This document shows positions 23,103 to 35,222 of a stretch of DNA of 64,000 nucleotides, piece after piece. Origin of the DNA: Macrobrachium rosenbergii. Lineage: Eukaryota; Arthropoda; Malacostraca; Decapoda; Palaemonidae. Below the pieces are notes generated by a model. That model was not told the origin of the DNA and searched no databases. It saw only the letters and a list, made by a program, of their open reading frames with translations. The stretch spans positions 52,323,727 to 52,387,726 of the forward strand of contig NC_089781.1 of assembly GCF_040412425.1 (NCBI RefSeq). Reading direction: 5' to 3'. The position numbers and the translations under genes are program-made. The first letter of the stretch is position 1, and each line of letters opens with the position of its first letter.

Positions 23103-26100
23103 ATGCTCGATATCCTTCAGTGGAACTGTAAAGGTCTCAGAGCCCGTACAGAAGACCTTAAAGTTTTAATGCATGAATGCAATCCAGGGATTATATGCCT
23201 ACAGGAAACAATGTTAGGCAACTCTGCTTATAATCCTGGACTAAATTATTCAATATTTAAATCATATCCCCCAATTGGTGACTGTGCCCATGGAGGTGCT
23301 GCAATTATTATTAATAAATCTCTACAGCACTCCACAATACAATTAAATACAACACTACAAGCTGTTGCTATTTCAGTCGTTTTGGAAAAGAGGATAACAA
23401 TCTGCTCCTTATACCGTCCACCAGACCTTGCTTTTAACATTGGAGATATTCAGTCGTTAATTGACCATCTTCCAGCTCCTTTACTCTCCTAGGTGATTTT
23501 AATGCCCACAACCCCCTTTGGGGGGAAGTCAGTTTTAGATAGTAAAGGGAAATTAATCGAAGACCTTATTGACAGGAATGATGTTACCGTATATAATAAT
23601 GGGTCAATGACTTTCCACAACATTCACGATAATCATTTCTCTGCACTGGACCTTAGTATTTCTTCAACAATATCCACCTTGATTTTAATTGGTCTGTTAG
23701 TGAAGATTTAAATGGAAGTGATCACTACCTGATCCATTTGAAATATGCTCTGAATGCTCCATCTGAAGTTTTACCTAAGTGGAGGGTAGAGGATGCAGAC
23801 TGGGATAAATTCAGTAAGGGTGTCAATCTAGATAGGGAGTTTGAGTCCTTTCATTCTCATCTAGATGCCTATGATTACTTTATTGAATCTACTTTGAAGA
23901 GTGCTGAAAGCTCGATTCCAAAACAAAAGGCAAACCTCGTAGACCTGCAGTTCCCTGGTGGAATAAGACATGTGGTATTCTGAGAAAAGTGACTAGGAAA
24001 TGCTACAGACGTTACAAAACTAGTGGCTCCCCTCAGTCTAAATTAATCTACAAACGTGCTTTAGCCAAGAGCGGCGCTTTTATAAGAAAGCCAAAAGAGA
24101 ATGTTGGCTTTACTATATTAATGGAATAAACTCAAGACCCCACTAAGAGTGGTGTGGCGCAAAATAAGGAAACTGAGTGGAAAATTTGTTGCGTCACCAT
24201 TACCCTCATTAAAAATAAATGACATTCTAATCACAGAGCCCACTGAAGTTGCCAATGAGCTAGGAAAACACTTTTCTAAAGTTTCCAGCCCTAACAATTA
24301 TTCTCCAGAATTTCAAAGAATTAGGAATTTTGAAATGTGTCTGAAGTTTGATTCGGGAAAATCTGAACCATACAACTACAAATTTTCCCTAAGAGAACTT
24401 CGTGAGGCGCTTTCTTCGAGTGAATCCACAGCTCCAGGTGAGGATACAATCATATATGAAATGCTGAAACACCTCCTAGATGATGCCAAAAAATATTTAC
24501 TGAAGATTATAAACAAAATATGGGAAACAGGAATTTTGCCCAAGGACTGGAAAATATCCATAATTGTTCCTATTAAAAAGCCTAATAAAGATGCTTCCCA
24601 AGCCACCAGCTATAGACCAATAGCTCTTACGAGCTGTGTATGTAAGCTGATGGAGAAAATGGTAGATACTAGACTAGTTTGGCATCTGGAAACCAAAGGA
24701 TTACCATCGCCATTTCAATTTGGTTTCAGAAAAAACCGCTTCCACCCTTGATCCCTTGCTGAGGCTGACCAACCAAATCCAGCAAGGATTCGCCAGACAA
24801 TGTCAGACCATTGGCATATTTTTTGACTTAGAGAAAGCATATGACACTACCTGGAGAATTGGCATCATGAAATAATTGCACTAGATGGGCATATGTGGAA
24901 GAGTGATCAGGTTTATATATTCCTTTTTAACAGACAGACTTTTTAAGGTAAGAGTGGAAAACTCCCTCTCCCAACCTTTTATGGAGGAGGAAGGAGTTCC
25001 CCAAGGAAGCGTTTTAAGTGTAACACTTTTCAGTGGCAATAAATACTGTGGTTGAAAAAATCTTACCCCCTGTTAAATGCTCGCTTTTTGTCGATGACCT
25101 TGCAATATACTGCACAGGATATGATTCCTTGTCTGTATGTAAACATTCGCAAAGGTCTATTAATGCTATTACTAAGTGGGCTGATGAGAATGGTTTCAAA
25201 TTCTCCTCTTCCAAAACAGTTGCAGTAAGATTCACCAGGTGCCGGCGTGTGGAAGAGGTTCCCACACTTAGTTTAAAAGGGTCCATCCTTCCTTACGAAA
25301 GTGAAGTTAAATTTCTGGGGATGACTATTGACCATAAATTAACATGGGCTAGCCACATAAATGCCCTAAAGTTTAATGTTAAACAATCTATGAATATTTT
25401 AAAGGTTGTTTCTGGATTTAGTTGGGGGACTGATAAGAAATCCCTTCTGAGGCTATATGACTCTCTGTGTCGATCTAAGCTAGACTATGGCTGTCAGATT
25501 TATTCCTCAGCCTGTAAAACCAAGCTAAAGGAACTGGACGTTGTACACAACATGGGGTTGAGAATATGCTCAGGGGCTTTTAGAACTTCGCCTGTTGAAA
25601 GCATATATGTCGACACAGATCATTTTCCCCTTGATCTAAGAAGGCAAGAGCTAGGGTTGCGATACATGGGTAGAATGAAAAGTGCTCCCAAAAATCCCTC
25701 CTTTCAAGCACTAAAGGAAACAGACTCTCAAAGTTTTTCTAGTACAAGAGCTTCTAAACCATTCCAAATTCGACTGAATGAGGATGTTAGGAATAATCAT
25801 CTTAAATTCCAGAAAGTCCTGGAAATGGAATACCCTGTAAATCCTCCATGGCTTATTCCAGAAGCATCAGTATGTAAGAAACTGTTTAACAAAAAGGACT
25901 GCACTGTAGAAGAGATTAGGGAAAATTCTTGTCCCATACTAATTTTACAAAATTTATACAGATGGATCTAAGTCAGATAGTTGTTGTTTTGGTGATACAG
26001 CGTACACAGCTAAATTACCTGACTCTGCATCAATATTCTCTGCCGAATTAACAGCCGTAGTGTTTTTGTTTTTCAAAGTAGTGACTCTAATTTTGTCATA

Positions 26101-26704
26101 TACTCAGACTCTAGAAGCACCTTAGAAGCTATTAAAAAATTTAATAGCTTTCATCCATTAATTCAAAAAGTTCAGGAGTGGCTTTTTCGTATATATTGTC
26201 GGCGTAAATCAGTCTCTTTCTGTTGGGTCCCTTCTCACATGGGGATTCGCGAAAACAAGATGGCAGACAGGGAAGCAAAAGCTGCTAGTATTTTATCAGA
26301 AACCTCTTTCAGAAAAGTGCCTCATACAGACCTAAAAGGTCCCATTAGATCTTATGTTTTAAGTAAATGGCAAGAAAGGTGGACTTCTCCCTTCTTGCCA
26401 ATAATAAGAAATATAGAAATATTAGGGATAATATACTACCGTGGTCTTCGTCATTCCAGCTTGACAGACGAACAGAGGTTATTTTAACAGATTAAGGATT
26501 GGGCACACTCGTCTGAACCCATCAGTTTATTTTAGAAGGAAGCAGCCCTCCAGAGTGTGCTTACTGTGACGAGACACTAACAGTGGAGCACATTCTGGTG
26601 GTCTGCCCCAGATATTTTAACCAAAGAGAGAGATATTTTCAGGGTAAATCCCTCTCTGATATTTTGGGAGATGAAGCAGATATTTCTGCTATCATCTCTT
26701 TTTA
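23103..26704 (+). pseudogene. LINE-C ORF2 (endonuclease, RT, RNase H)
   Basis: It starts MLDILQWNCKGLRART at 23103, the usual endonuclease start, with CLQET at about 23203. The metal-binding GDFNAHNP segment (about 23490-23515) is out of frame. RT lies at 24149-24751 and 25033-25971, with VPQGSVLS near 24995 and FVDDLAIYC near 25090. RNase H starts at YTDGSKSD (about 25955) but is shifted several times; WVPSHMGIRENKMADREAK near 26225-26285 is the last acidic block. A CAYC...H...C motif ends the protein near 26555-26610. I count about eight lesions. Confidence 0.8.
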
Positions 26705-26918
26705 AAGTGTATTAAAATTTTTAACGATATTTAATTTTATTTAATATATTTATTACATCACGTAGAATTTTAATGACATTAAATTTTTTTTTATGTATAT
26801 ATCACATCATCCATGAAACTTCATACCCTTATTTATTGGTCACATCACTTCATTTTATTTATTAATCATTTCCTTCATGAATTCATAACTTTAACATAAT
26901 TTATTTTCTCTTCATTAC

Positions 26919-26989
26919 GGCACTGAATGGCCTTCTTGGTCCCAGTGCCTGGGCTTTTGCCCTAAATATCATACATCCATCCATCCATC
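26919..26989 (+). promoter_or_regulatory. LINE-C 3' end: two hairpins and (ATCC)n tail
   Basis: GGCACTG (26919-26925) pairs perfectly with CAGTGCC (26943-26949), followed at once by the tetraloop hairpin GGGC-TTTT-GCCC (26951-26962), then TAAATATC and CATC repeats. LINE-B has the same two-hairpin plan with different bases in the stems. By analogy with LINEs whose RT reads a specific 3' RNA structure, this is probably the RT recognition element. Confidence 0.65.
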
Positions 26990-27006
26990 CATCCAAAATT
27001 AAATCC
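26990..27006 (+). repeat. Target-site duplication right of LINE-C
   Basis: An exact repeat of 20320-20336; LINE-B copy B3 resumes immediately after it. Confidence 0.85.
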
Positions 27007-28580
27007 TCAACACAGCCAGGTTGTGTGAAAAATTTGAGAATGCTCCATATCAAAGACTTACCAGTCTGTTGTGATTATGAAATAACCTTGACTGCTCTGA
27101 AATCATTTGGAACTGTTGTAGAAACCAGGATGAACTTTATTGATATTGAATGTAAATGGGAAGTGTGGGTTACCCTTAGTAGCCATGATGAGGCTGTAAA
27201 GGCTAGTAGTATGATAAGTTTTTATACAAATAGGTCAAGCTATTGCAGTAAGGAGCCTTAACAAACAAAGTTCTCAAAGATATGGACGTTTATGAGCCAT
27301 CTAAATGGGCTCAGGATAAACCAGAGAGAAAGCAGAATGCAGAAATAAGGACTCCTAGACCTCCTATGTGGGTAGTAGCTTCAGCCAAGGAGGAAAATTA
27401 TAACTACTACAAATTTTTCAGGCTTCTTCAGAAAAAGGTGGGAGGAATAAAGAGCAGTGATGTTTCTCGTTTTAGGAAGAACATTGTTCTTATTCATGCC
27501 AAATCCACAACCCAAACATATATGCTGACCTTGTTGGACATAAAAAATGATGAAATGATTACGAAGATCAAACCCACTTAAGCTTTAGTTATGGGAGAGG
27601 AGTAGTGTTTGATAAAGACTTTTATGACATTACAGAAGAAGAAATTCTAGAAATGAGTCCCACTTCAGTTTGGAGAGTGAAAAAGGCAGCTATTGCCAAC
27701 ATGATCATTTTAACCTTTGTAGACTCTGAAGTACCTTCTCATATCATATTTGAAAATGAAAGGGCACAGAGTATGTCCTCTCCAGCAACGACCAATGCAG
27801 TACTGTCATTGCTTTGAGTTTGGCCACCCATCAGAAATCTGCAAAAATGCTAAAATTTGTATAAACTGCTCTGGTGTCCATCATGACAATGAATGTAATA
27901 GAAAAGCAAGATGTGTTAATTGTCAACTGGAACATAAATCCAATAACAAAAATTGTGAAACTTACAAATTTGAACTGTCTGCACTAAATAAAGCCAATGC
28001 AGAGCATATAAGTATTGGTTTTGCAAAAAGACAATTAGGACAAGAACCTAGGAGCTATGCTGAAGTTCTTAAGCCACTACCCCTATCTACCACTAGGGGT
28101 GCAGTGGCAGCACCCTCCAATGTAGCAGGTGCATCAACCCATGTGGTAGTGGCTCAGCCATGTGGGTCAGGTGCTCGGCCTGTCGAGGTTAGAGCACAAG
28201 CGTCCAAGGAGGATAAGATGACACTTAACCCAACAACCACCTTGGAATTGTCTCGGGCAGAGTCTCTGCCTGGTTTAATGGAGACTTAGGAGCAAAAGCA
28301 CCAAAAGAGGAAATGTTCCCCCTCATCCTCTCCTCTGCATCACTTATTAATAGATATGAAGTACTAAACTTGATGCAAGAACCCCAGCCTGAATTTGAAC
28401 AAACTGACAAGAAAGGGAAACAAAATGACACCAGTAAATCAACAGATAATAAACCAAACCTGTCAAGACCAATCATAAACAAAAGAGAGTACATGAGAAG
28501 GCTTCATTTAAAGGGCCTTCCACCAAGCCCAAAAAATAGTTTTCACGTCAATACTACAATGGAACTGGATAGGTCTTAGG
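27007..28580 (+). pseudogene. LINE-B ORF1 continued (copy B3)
   Basis: Continues B3 ORF1 after the LINE-C insertion. The RRM-like block (27025-27261) is followed by shifted pieces at 27282-27581 and 27605-27817, then the knuckle region 27750-28289 with CHCFEFGHPSEIC, CINCSGVHHDNEC and a complete third knuckle CVNCQLEHKSNNKNC. The alanine-rich linker and acidic tail end near 28580. At least four frame changes are visible. Confidence 0.75.
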
Positions 28581-29826
28581 GCTTGAAGTGAAGCGCTGAA
28601 GGTACTGCTCCATGACCATAGACCAGGTATTGTGTGTCTCCAGAAAACTAAGCTTGGAAGCACACTATATAATCCTGGGTTAAATTACAGCATGTATAAT
28701 TCGCCACCACCAATCAGAGGTAGAGCTAAGGGAGGTGCAGCAATTATTGCGCGTAAGTCATTGGAACACTCTTTGCTATCTATTAATACTTATCTCCAAG
28801 CTGTAGCAGTAACTTTCATTTTAGGCAAGCAAATTACAGTTTGCTCCATCTATCTTCCTCCTGATTTGGATTGCACTTATAATGATATTCATTTACTGAT
28901 CAATCAGCTTCCTACTCCTTTCCTCTTCCTTGTTGATTTTAATGCTCACAACTCCATATGGGGTGGGAGCACGACAGATGCCAAGGGTAGGATGTTGGAG
29001 GATATTGTGGATGATCATAATATCACTATACTCAATAATGAAGCCACGACTTACCATAACATGTACTCCAATACTTATTCGGCTATCGATCTGAGCTTTT
29101 GCTCATCTAGTGTTCACGTTGATTATGAATGGTCAGTAAATGAATATCCAAATGGGAATGACCACTTCCCAATTCATATAAAAACAGTTAAGAATCAGCC
29201 CTTTGAGTCACCTCCCAAATGGAAGGTAGATGAAGCATACTGGAAGGAATTTAATGAGTCTGTTCTCATGGACAAGAATTTAAAATCATTTCCATCTATC
29301 TCATAGGCATATAATTACTTTTGTGACACCACCATCAACAGTGCAGTTGCCTCTATTCCATCAACAAAAGGGACGCCCTCTAGACCAGCAGTTCCTTGGT
29401 GAAACAAAACCTACAGTAGTATGAGAAAGATCACTAGAAAATGCTACAAAAAGTATAAGAGGAGTGGAACTGCCTAAGCCAACGTTATTTACCATTGTGC
29501 TATGGCCAAGCAAAATAAATATTTTAAAAAAGCAAAAAGAGACTTATGGATGTGCTACATTAACAGCATTACCTCAAAAACACCATCCAAAATGATTTGG
29601 AAAAAAATTAAAAAACTAAATGGCAAGTTTGTCCCTGAACCTCTGTCTACCCTTAAGATAAATGGTGACCTATCACCCAACCAGAGAGGGTCGCAGAAAA
29701 ATTAGGAGAACATTTCTCGAGAATATCAAGTAGTGAGAACTATTCTGTAGAATTCCAAGACATTAGAAATGCCCAGATTTCTCTTGATTTAAGTGAAAAT
29801 AATTTTGAACCATATAACGCAAAATT
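28581..29826 (+). pseudogene. LINE-B ORF2, endonuclease to RT start (copy B3)
   Basis: The endonuclease is nearly continuous at 28632-29306 (CLQKTKLGS, VDFNAHNSIWGG, then NGNDHFPIHIK). The glycine before DFNAHN is replaced by valine. A premature TAG follows at about 29304, and the RT N-terminal linker continues in broken frames to 29826. There the DIRS1-like element cuts the sequence in the phrase that reads GCAAAATTT. The continuation is at 42673. Confidence 0.8.
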
Positions 29827-29996
29827 TTATACAGTACAAGTAACTTACCAAGGTAATTACATAGCTACAGTTTCCACTTAACAGCAGCTTAGATGCAGAA
29901 TTTCGGGGGTAGCGCTTCAGTATAGTTTGTGTAGGTGATCAGCCCGTCCCACTAACGGAATATTGGAACGACCTAGCAAACAATTATCATTCGTTT
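29827..29996 (+). repeat. Left inverted terminal repeat of DIRS-like element
   Basis: From TACAGTACAAGTAACTTACC through GGAACGACCTAGCAA to CATTCGTTT, this is the imperfect reverse complement of 42491-42672 (roughly 85-90% by eye over about 150 bp). The extreme outer bases differ between the two ends, as in DIRS elements, whose ITRs carry unique terminal extensions. Confidence 0.8.
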
Positions 29997-30169
29997 GTTG
30001 CCATCCATGGTGGCAACACCTGGTCTGGCGGTAGCATTTTCATTATTTTCCGGTTATTTTACCAGATTCCGATGGAGGATTCTTTAAATCAATCATCGGA
30101 ATGTGCATATTGTAGCCTTCAAGCTGAAATCTTTCAGGATGAGTTTTTTTATTGTTTTGTTTTACGTTG

Positions 30170-31030
30170 ACTGAGTCATCATTGAGCTGCCGGTAAACGA
30201 TGCCATTTGCATTGATGGTTTGTTTACTGGTTAGGCGTCTGGCGGCGTCGATTATAGTTTTGCATTATAATTAATTCTCGGATGTTACGACATTCCATCA
30301 TAAAAGTAAACTGTATGTTATGCATTTTCATTAGACCATAACTTTGGCAATTTATGAATTTTTTTCCGGCTGTAAACAACTAGCGAGCTGCCGATAATAG
30401 TTTTGTCTTTAAAAGTAATTCTCGAGTGTTATGACACTCCATTACAAAGAAGTAATTCTCGAGTGTTATGACACTCCATTACAAAGAAGTAATTCTCGAG
30501 TGTTATGACACTCCATTACAAAGTAATTGGCTTAGACATTATTATAAAACAATTGGTGTATGTTAGGGCTTTCATTAGGCCATAACCTTGCAATTTATGA
30601 ATTGTTTCACAGCCTTAATATATTAGCAAGTTGTAGATAATAATTTTGACGTAAAAGCAATTCTCGGATGTTACGGCATTCCATTATAAAGTAATCAGCG
30701 TATGTTACACCTTTTCATTAGGCATTAGCTTTTGCAATTCATGAACTGTTTACTGGCCATAGGCTACTGGTGAGACGCCAATAATGTTTTTACTTTATAG
30801 TAATTTTCAGATGTTGTGACATAGTGTTACTATCTTTCATTAGCCCATAATTTTGGCAATTTATGATTTGTTTATCGGCCATATGCTTCATGCAAGCCAC
30901 CGGTAATCTCCGTGAAAGTAGTTCTCGGGTATTTTGCCATTTCATTAAGTCTGTAACTTTTGCAATTATGAATTATTTACCGGACCTATGCTTCCTGGAA
31001 GCCTCCAGTAAATAAATTTTTGCCATAACC
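30170..31030 (+). repeat. Degenerate tandem repeats, about 150-200 bp, with 3 x 37 bp core
   Basis: Phrases such as TTTGCAATTTATGAATTGTTTAC, AAAGTAATTCTCGG and GTTATGACACTCCATTA recur about five times with spacing of 150-200 bp. Within the array one 37-bp unit (beginning AAGTAATTCTCGAG) is repeated exactly three times at 30413-30523. It lies in the left third of the DIRS-like element where Gag would be expected; no coding frame crosses it. Confidence 0.7.
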
Positions 31031-31410
31031 GTCACACCTTCCTTTGCAGAACTCAAAGTGCTAGGCAGAAAGTATTAAGGAGAGAATTGGGGGTTCTTGT
31101 TGGCGGCTACGAGTTGATGTTCTCAACAGCCAAGAACCAGCTCACACTATGAATCTTGCTGGCACCAATCTCGGGTGACAGCTTCGCCCCCAGCACTCTC
31201 TCTCATGCGCTCAGCACCAGTGCTAGTGCCCTAGCGCCATTTCCCTCCTACTAGCCGTCTTACCACATGCTCCCACGCCTGGCTCCCTTTCTTCCCTTTC
31301 CATACCTTTGCCAGTCTTGTGTCTTGGTTAACAGATGTTAACCTTGTTATAGTGGAGTGTAGTGCAGTGGGGGAGGTGACTACTTGTCCCCCGATGCTCC
31401 TAGACAGAAG

Positions 31411-31752
31411 GTCCCTGTCAAACTCCCCTTGCAAACCTGGGAGGAGGCAAACTGGAAGTCCAAGGGAGGTCGGGGGGTTTCACACTGGTTGTTGCCCCCT
31501 CAGTCGAGCCTGTTGCGGTCGCAGGTATCGCCAGACAGCCACTGGAAAGGCGTCTTGTTAGATGTGTAGTGGAAGAGGTAACTATCCGCCCCTTTCGGAT
31601 TTCATAAACCCAGTCCCTGTCAAACTCCCTTGCAAAGCTGGGAAGAGGCATACTGCGGTCCATGTGAGTCCGAAAGGGTTTTGCCCCCGGAGAGTTACTC
31701 CTCAGTCGAGCCTGTTGTCCGCAGGCCTTGACGGACAGCCATTGAAAAAGCG
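31411..31752 (+). repeat. Tandem duplication of about 145 bp
   Basis: Two GC-rich copies (31411-31555 and 31609-31752) share TCCCTGTCAAACTCC, CCTCAGTCGAGCCTGTTG and GACAGCCA. They are spaced about 198 bp apart. I see no consistent protein frame, and they are not recognised outside this element. Confidence 0.6.
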
Positions 31753-32031
31753 ACCATGAAGATGTGCTTACCTTGGCCGTAGTGGTGCCGATGACGTTTT
31801 TTCAGTTACTGATCCCAGTGTGAACAAAATTAGGATTCCAGTGTGGACAAGAGGCTCTATTGACACTTTCGGGATCCCAGTGTGGTTAGTTATGGATCAG
31901 AGTGTAGACTAGTGACGTCAATGGCGTTTTTTCGGATTTATCTCAGCCACTGTAAAGATATATTTCCCAGTTTTATTGCATCAGTGGTTGTCGTCATTGC
32001 TCTCTGAATCTGGACACTCAGAGAGCGTCCA

Positions 32032-32460
32032 AGTTCCAAGCAACCTAGTTCCGAATTCCCAAGTTCTTAGTTCCGAGCTTCCAACTTCTTAGCACCCAAA
32101 TTCCGTGCTCCCAACTTCTGAGCGCCCAAATTCTGAGTTCTGAGCTCCCAAGTTCCGAGTTCCCAAGTTCCGAGCTCCTGAGTTCCAAGTGCCCAAGTTC
32201 CGAACTCCTGAGTTCCGAGCTTCCAAGTTCTGAGTGCCCGTGTTCTGAGCTCCCGAGTTCCGAACTCCCGAGCTCTGAGCTCCCGAGTTCCAAGTTCCCA
32301 AGTTCCAGAACTCCCGAAATTCCTGAGCTCCAGAGTTCTGAACTCCCTTGTTCCGAAGCTCCCGAAGTTCAGAGTGCACAGTTGAAGCTCCCAATTGTTC
32401 AAGAAAAATTTACCAACTTCCAAGCTCCCAAGTTCTGAGAGTTCAGTTCCAAGCTCCACC
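32032..32460 (+). repeat. 15-bp minisatellite
   Basis: About 20 or more imperfect units of 15 bp with the consensus AGTTCCGAGCTCCCR are most regular at 32145-32300. Because the period is a multiple of three, several frames stay open on both strands (serine/leucine-rich on the minus strand). Those frames are a by-product of the repeat, not genes. Confidence 0.8.
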
Positions 32461-32843
32461 TCCCAATGATCAGTGTCCGAGCTCATGTTTAACTAATGCC
32501 CACCTGTGTCATATGTCCTCCTCATCCTGTCCTTTTCGAGCCAGCTATCAGTTATCTGACACCTCACTCCTGTTTAAAAAACCTACAGAAAAACAATAGT
32601 ACAGACACTACTGGTTCGTCTCTTCACTTCGTTGGAGACCATTCAGCACCAACTTAGTAATATGTTCGGCCTTTTACACCGTCCACCGAAAATCTAGTGT
32701 CCAGTGTCAGAGCACCCAGCGCCTTGGATTGTTTCCATGCCCTTTTATGTACAGACTTGGAAGAGTTTTTTCCATTCTAGTTTTGTATTCTCTAGAAGGA
32801 GATCTCTGGTGCTCTCTTCTACTGTGAGATTCGCACAGTTGCA
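32461..32843. other. DIRS-like internal sequence, unassigned
   Basis: About 380 bp left of the A2 insertion. I see no recognisable domain. Its natural continuation is at 39368, after A2. Confidence 0.4.
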
Positions 32844-32929
32844 CCCCCTCGCTTTGGGACCTCCTTGACGTGGTGAGGGGGCTCTTGAACCCCAGGAATC
32901 TGCTCCTGAGTTTAAGTCCAAGAGTCCCA
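32844..32929 (+). ncRNA. HDV-like ribozyme, LINE-A copy A2
   Basis: P1 is CCCCCTC (32844-32850) with GAGGGGG (32875-32881). P2 is TGGGAC (32855-32860) with GTCCCA (32924-32929). The loop TTGACGT is flanked by a P3 with one mismatch. P4 is AACCCCAGGAA with its return strand, and CCAA stands in the P4-P2 junction. The strand order is identical to the LINE-C ribozyme. Confidence 0.7.
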
Positions 32930-33566
32930 CATGCCATTATATATTAGTTTGGACTAAATTCTGTGGAATTTTCCACTGTTACTAAAATTTATTGGACCTG
33001 ATAAATAGGAAAAGATATCATAGCTGGGAATGGGTTTATATCCGAAGCTAAATAGTGGGAACTGTGGTAGGACCATCAACTGCCCGATAATGTTAGGACC
33101 TGAGAGATATCAGGTGGAACTATTCTTTAGGGCTGGACCACGGATTCCAGGGGGGTCTGGTTCTATGGATTAGGACTCTTGGCATTCTATCCGGTTTGCC
33201 TATAACATGATTAGGGTGGGGATGATTGTATTCTTGAAATACTCTCAGTCCTAGCAAGTGGGTTTGGCTTACACTTTGGCCATTACTAATCATGTTGTGC
33301 CATCCCCTGTGGGGTAGGGTAGGGACGCGGACATTTGGGAGTCGGTTCTCACTTGTGCCATTGGCGGAAGAATAAACCCCATGAAAGGCTGATGATATCT
33401 TTTTAAGGTTTTCAGGTTTATTTATTTGTTTTTTAAAATTTTTTTCATTGTTTCAATCTTAATCCTCAGTTGTGTTAAAGATTTAAGTACCCCTGGACCC
33501 TTTGATGGTAGTGACTCGGCACAGTTGACAACCGCAGGAACCTCCTCTGACCTCTCCCTGGAAAAA

Positions 33567-35187
33567 TCAGGAAAAAATATGAACATAATTACACTGGAGC
33601 CCTATGCTCCAATGAAAAACAAACCAAAAAAAAAAACAAATATCTTGACCCAACCTTGACCCATTTCGACTCCCTCTTTGGGAGGGAAGTTGGTCAAGAT
33701 TCCTGACCTTAGAAACGGAGAAAAAAATATCGTCATTGAAACTGGAAAACTTCCTATTGAATCGACATTCAACTACTGAAATGTCATTCAGACAAGTAAA
33801 AGAACAGATGTGGTTAATAGAAACCACATCAAGAAATCAATCAGAAAATTAGTTAAATATAAAAAATATTAACAATGTAAAAGTACATATTAAAAAACAT
33901 GACAATATGAACAGTGTACAGGGTACCATAGTACTCCCTGATAATGATGAACCAATAGAAAAGAAAATATTACTAGATTCCCTTAAAAAAAGGTACAACA
34001 ATGTACAAGATTGCGATATATTCAACATAGAAAGTAGACGGAGTAATGGAAAAACACTAAGAATAGCAAAGATAAATATGAAGGCCATGAATTCCCCTTA
34101 AAAATTAAAATCTTGGGCCAAAGCAGAGAACTGAGACCGTGTGTTTCAAAACCACTACAGTGCCAAAACTGTGGTATGTATGGACATAAAAGGAAAAATT
34201 GCCATAATACATCTGTATGTGCATACTGTGGATCTGACAAACATGCCACACAGTGGAAGTGTAGTGAACCAAAATGTGTGAACTGTGGACAAAATCACCA
34301 TGCAAGATCTAAAGGAATGTATGTATTATATATACAATACAGAATTAAAATTACTTCAGGAAAGGACAAGAATGCCTATAAAAGAGGCCAAATTGGAATT
34401 AAAGGTTAGAAGAATGCATGATCCCGCTAAGAAACGAACTTTTTCTACAATAATAAGATCAAACAATGAAACAAAAATGGAAATAAATAAGAGTAACAGA
34501 ACCCTGATAAATCAGTCTCAAAGAAAAATAACCACTTTGCAAGAAGAAACTAATATAGCAAAGGACCAAGAAATGTATAAAACTCCTTGCTCAAATTCAT
34601 TTGAGATATTAAGAGAAATGGAATCACTAGAAGACAATACAAGTTTAGTTTAGAAACTAAAGAAAAAAGAGACCTTTAGAGAGAACTCCACCCAAGACCA
34701 ACAAAAAACCAACTATTATTAGAGATACATCCATTAAAATAAAGGCGAGAGATCCGAAGAAAGAACATAAACCAGAAAATGATAAGAAAATACCTTTGTC
34801 TCCTAAAGTAATAATAAAACCAATTGAAACAGATACCCAGAACATCAAAGAAATAATAGAGGAACAAACCATTGATAAGAATGACATCACCAACAATAGG
34901 TGCAGCAAGAGTAAATGAAAAAAAGACACACGAAAACACATGTGGATGTAATGAATGTTTCATTGAACTGTGCAACAAAAACGAAAGCATAACAAAGGAC
35001 AGTTTAACAAACACTATACGAAATTTTATAAGATTCAGAAATAAAGAAACTACTAGTTTAGACACTCACGAAAAGGGCTGTATGTGCATTGGACACATAA
35101 TGTCTTATAAAGAAAAACAAATAAATATTGTAAATAGGATTTTAGAAAAATGCAAATTGATGATCCACAAAAAGAAAATAACACTTG
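33567..35187 (+). pseudogene. LINE-A ORF1, copy A2
   Basis: The N-terminal conserved block (ISSLKLENFLLNRHSTTEMS-like) lies near 33725-33790 and the MNSVQGTIVLPDN block at 33907. The knuckles are at 34160-34310 (CQNCGMYGHKRKNC, CAYCGSDKHATQWKC, then CVNCGQNHHARSK with a frame change before its last Cys). A charged middle region follows at 34285-34653. The C-terminal Cys/His region (GCNECFIELCNKN, then HEKGCMCIGH) lies at 34942-35100. At least five lesions. Confidence 0.8.
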
Positions 35188-35222
35188 AACACACTAACGT
35201 TATACTTTCAATAATTATATTA

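Larger units (their letters stand above)
20337..26989 (+). mobile_element. LINE-C non-LTR retrotransposon, full length
   Basis: A complete element inside ORF1 of B3: 5' ribozyme (20335/20337-20415), a roughly 800-bp 5' UTR related to that of LINE-A/B but clearly diverged, ORF1 (21142-22975), ORF2 (23103-about 26704), and a 3' UTR with two hairpins and a (CATC)n tail. It is flanked by a 12-17 bp duplication. The 5' junction falls at the first bases of ribozyme P1, so this is an un-truncated insertion. Both ORFs carry lesions. Confidence 0.9.

Noticed and set aside
30413..30523. CRISPR-like array (three 37-bp repeats)
   Set aside because: Repeats are directly adjacent with no spacers, in eukaryotic transposon sequence.
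32045..32486. Overlapping minus-strand frames rich in Glu, Leu and Ser
   Set aside because: Produced by a 15-bp minisatellite whose period keeps all three frames open; different frames look equally good.
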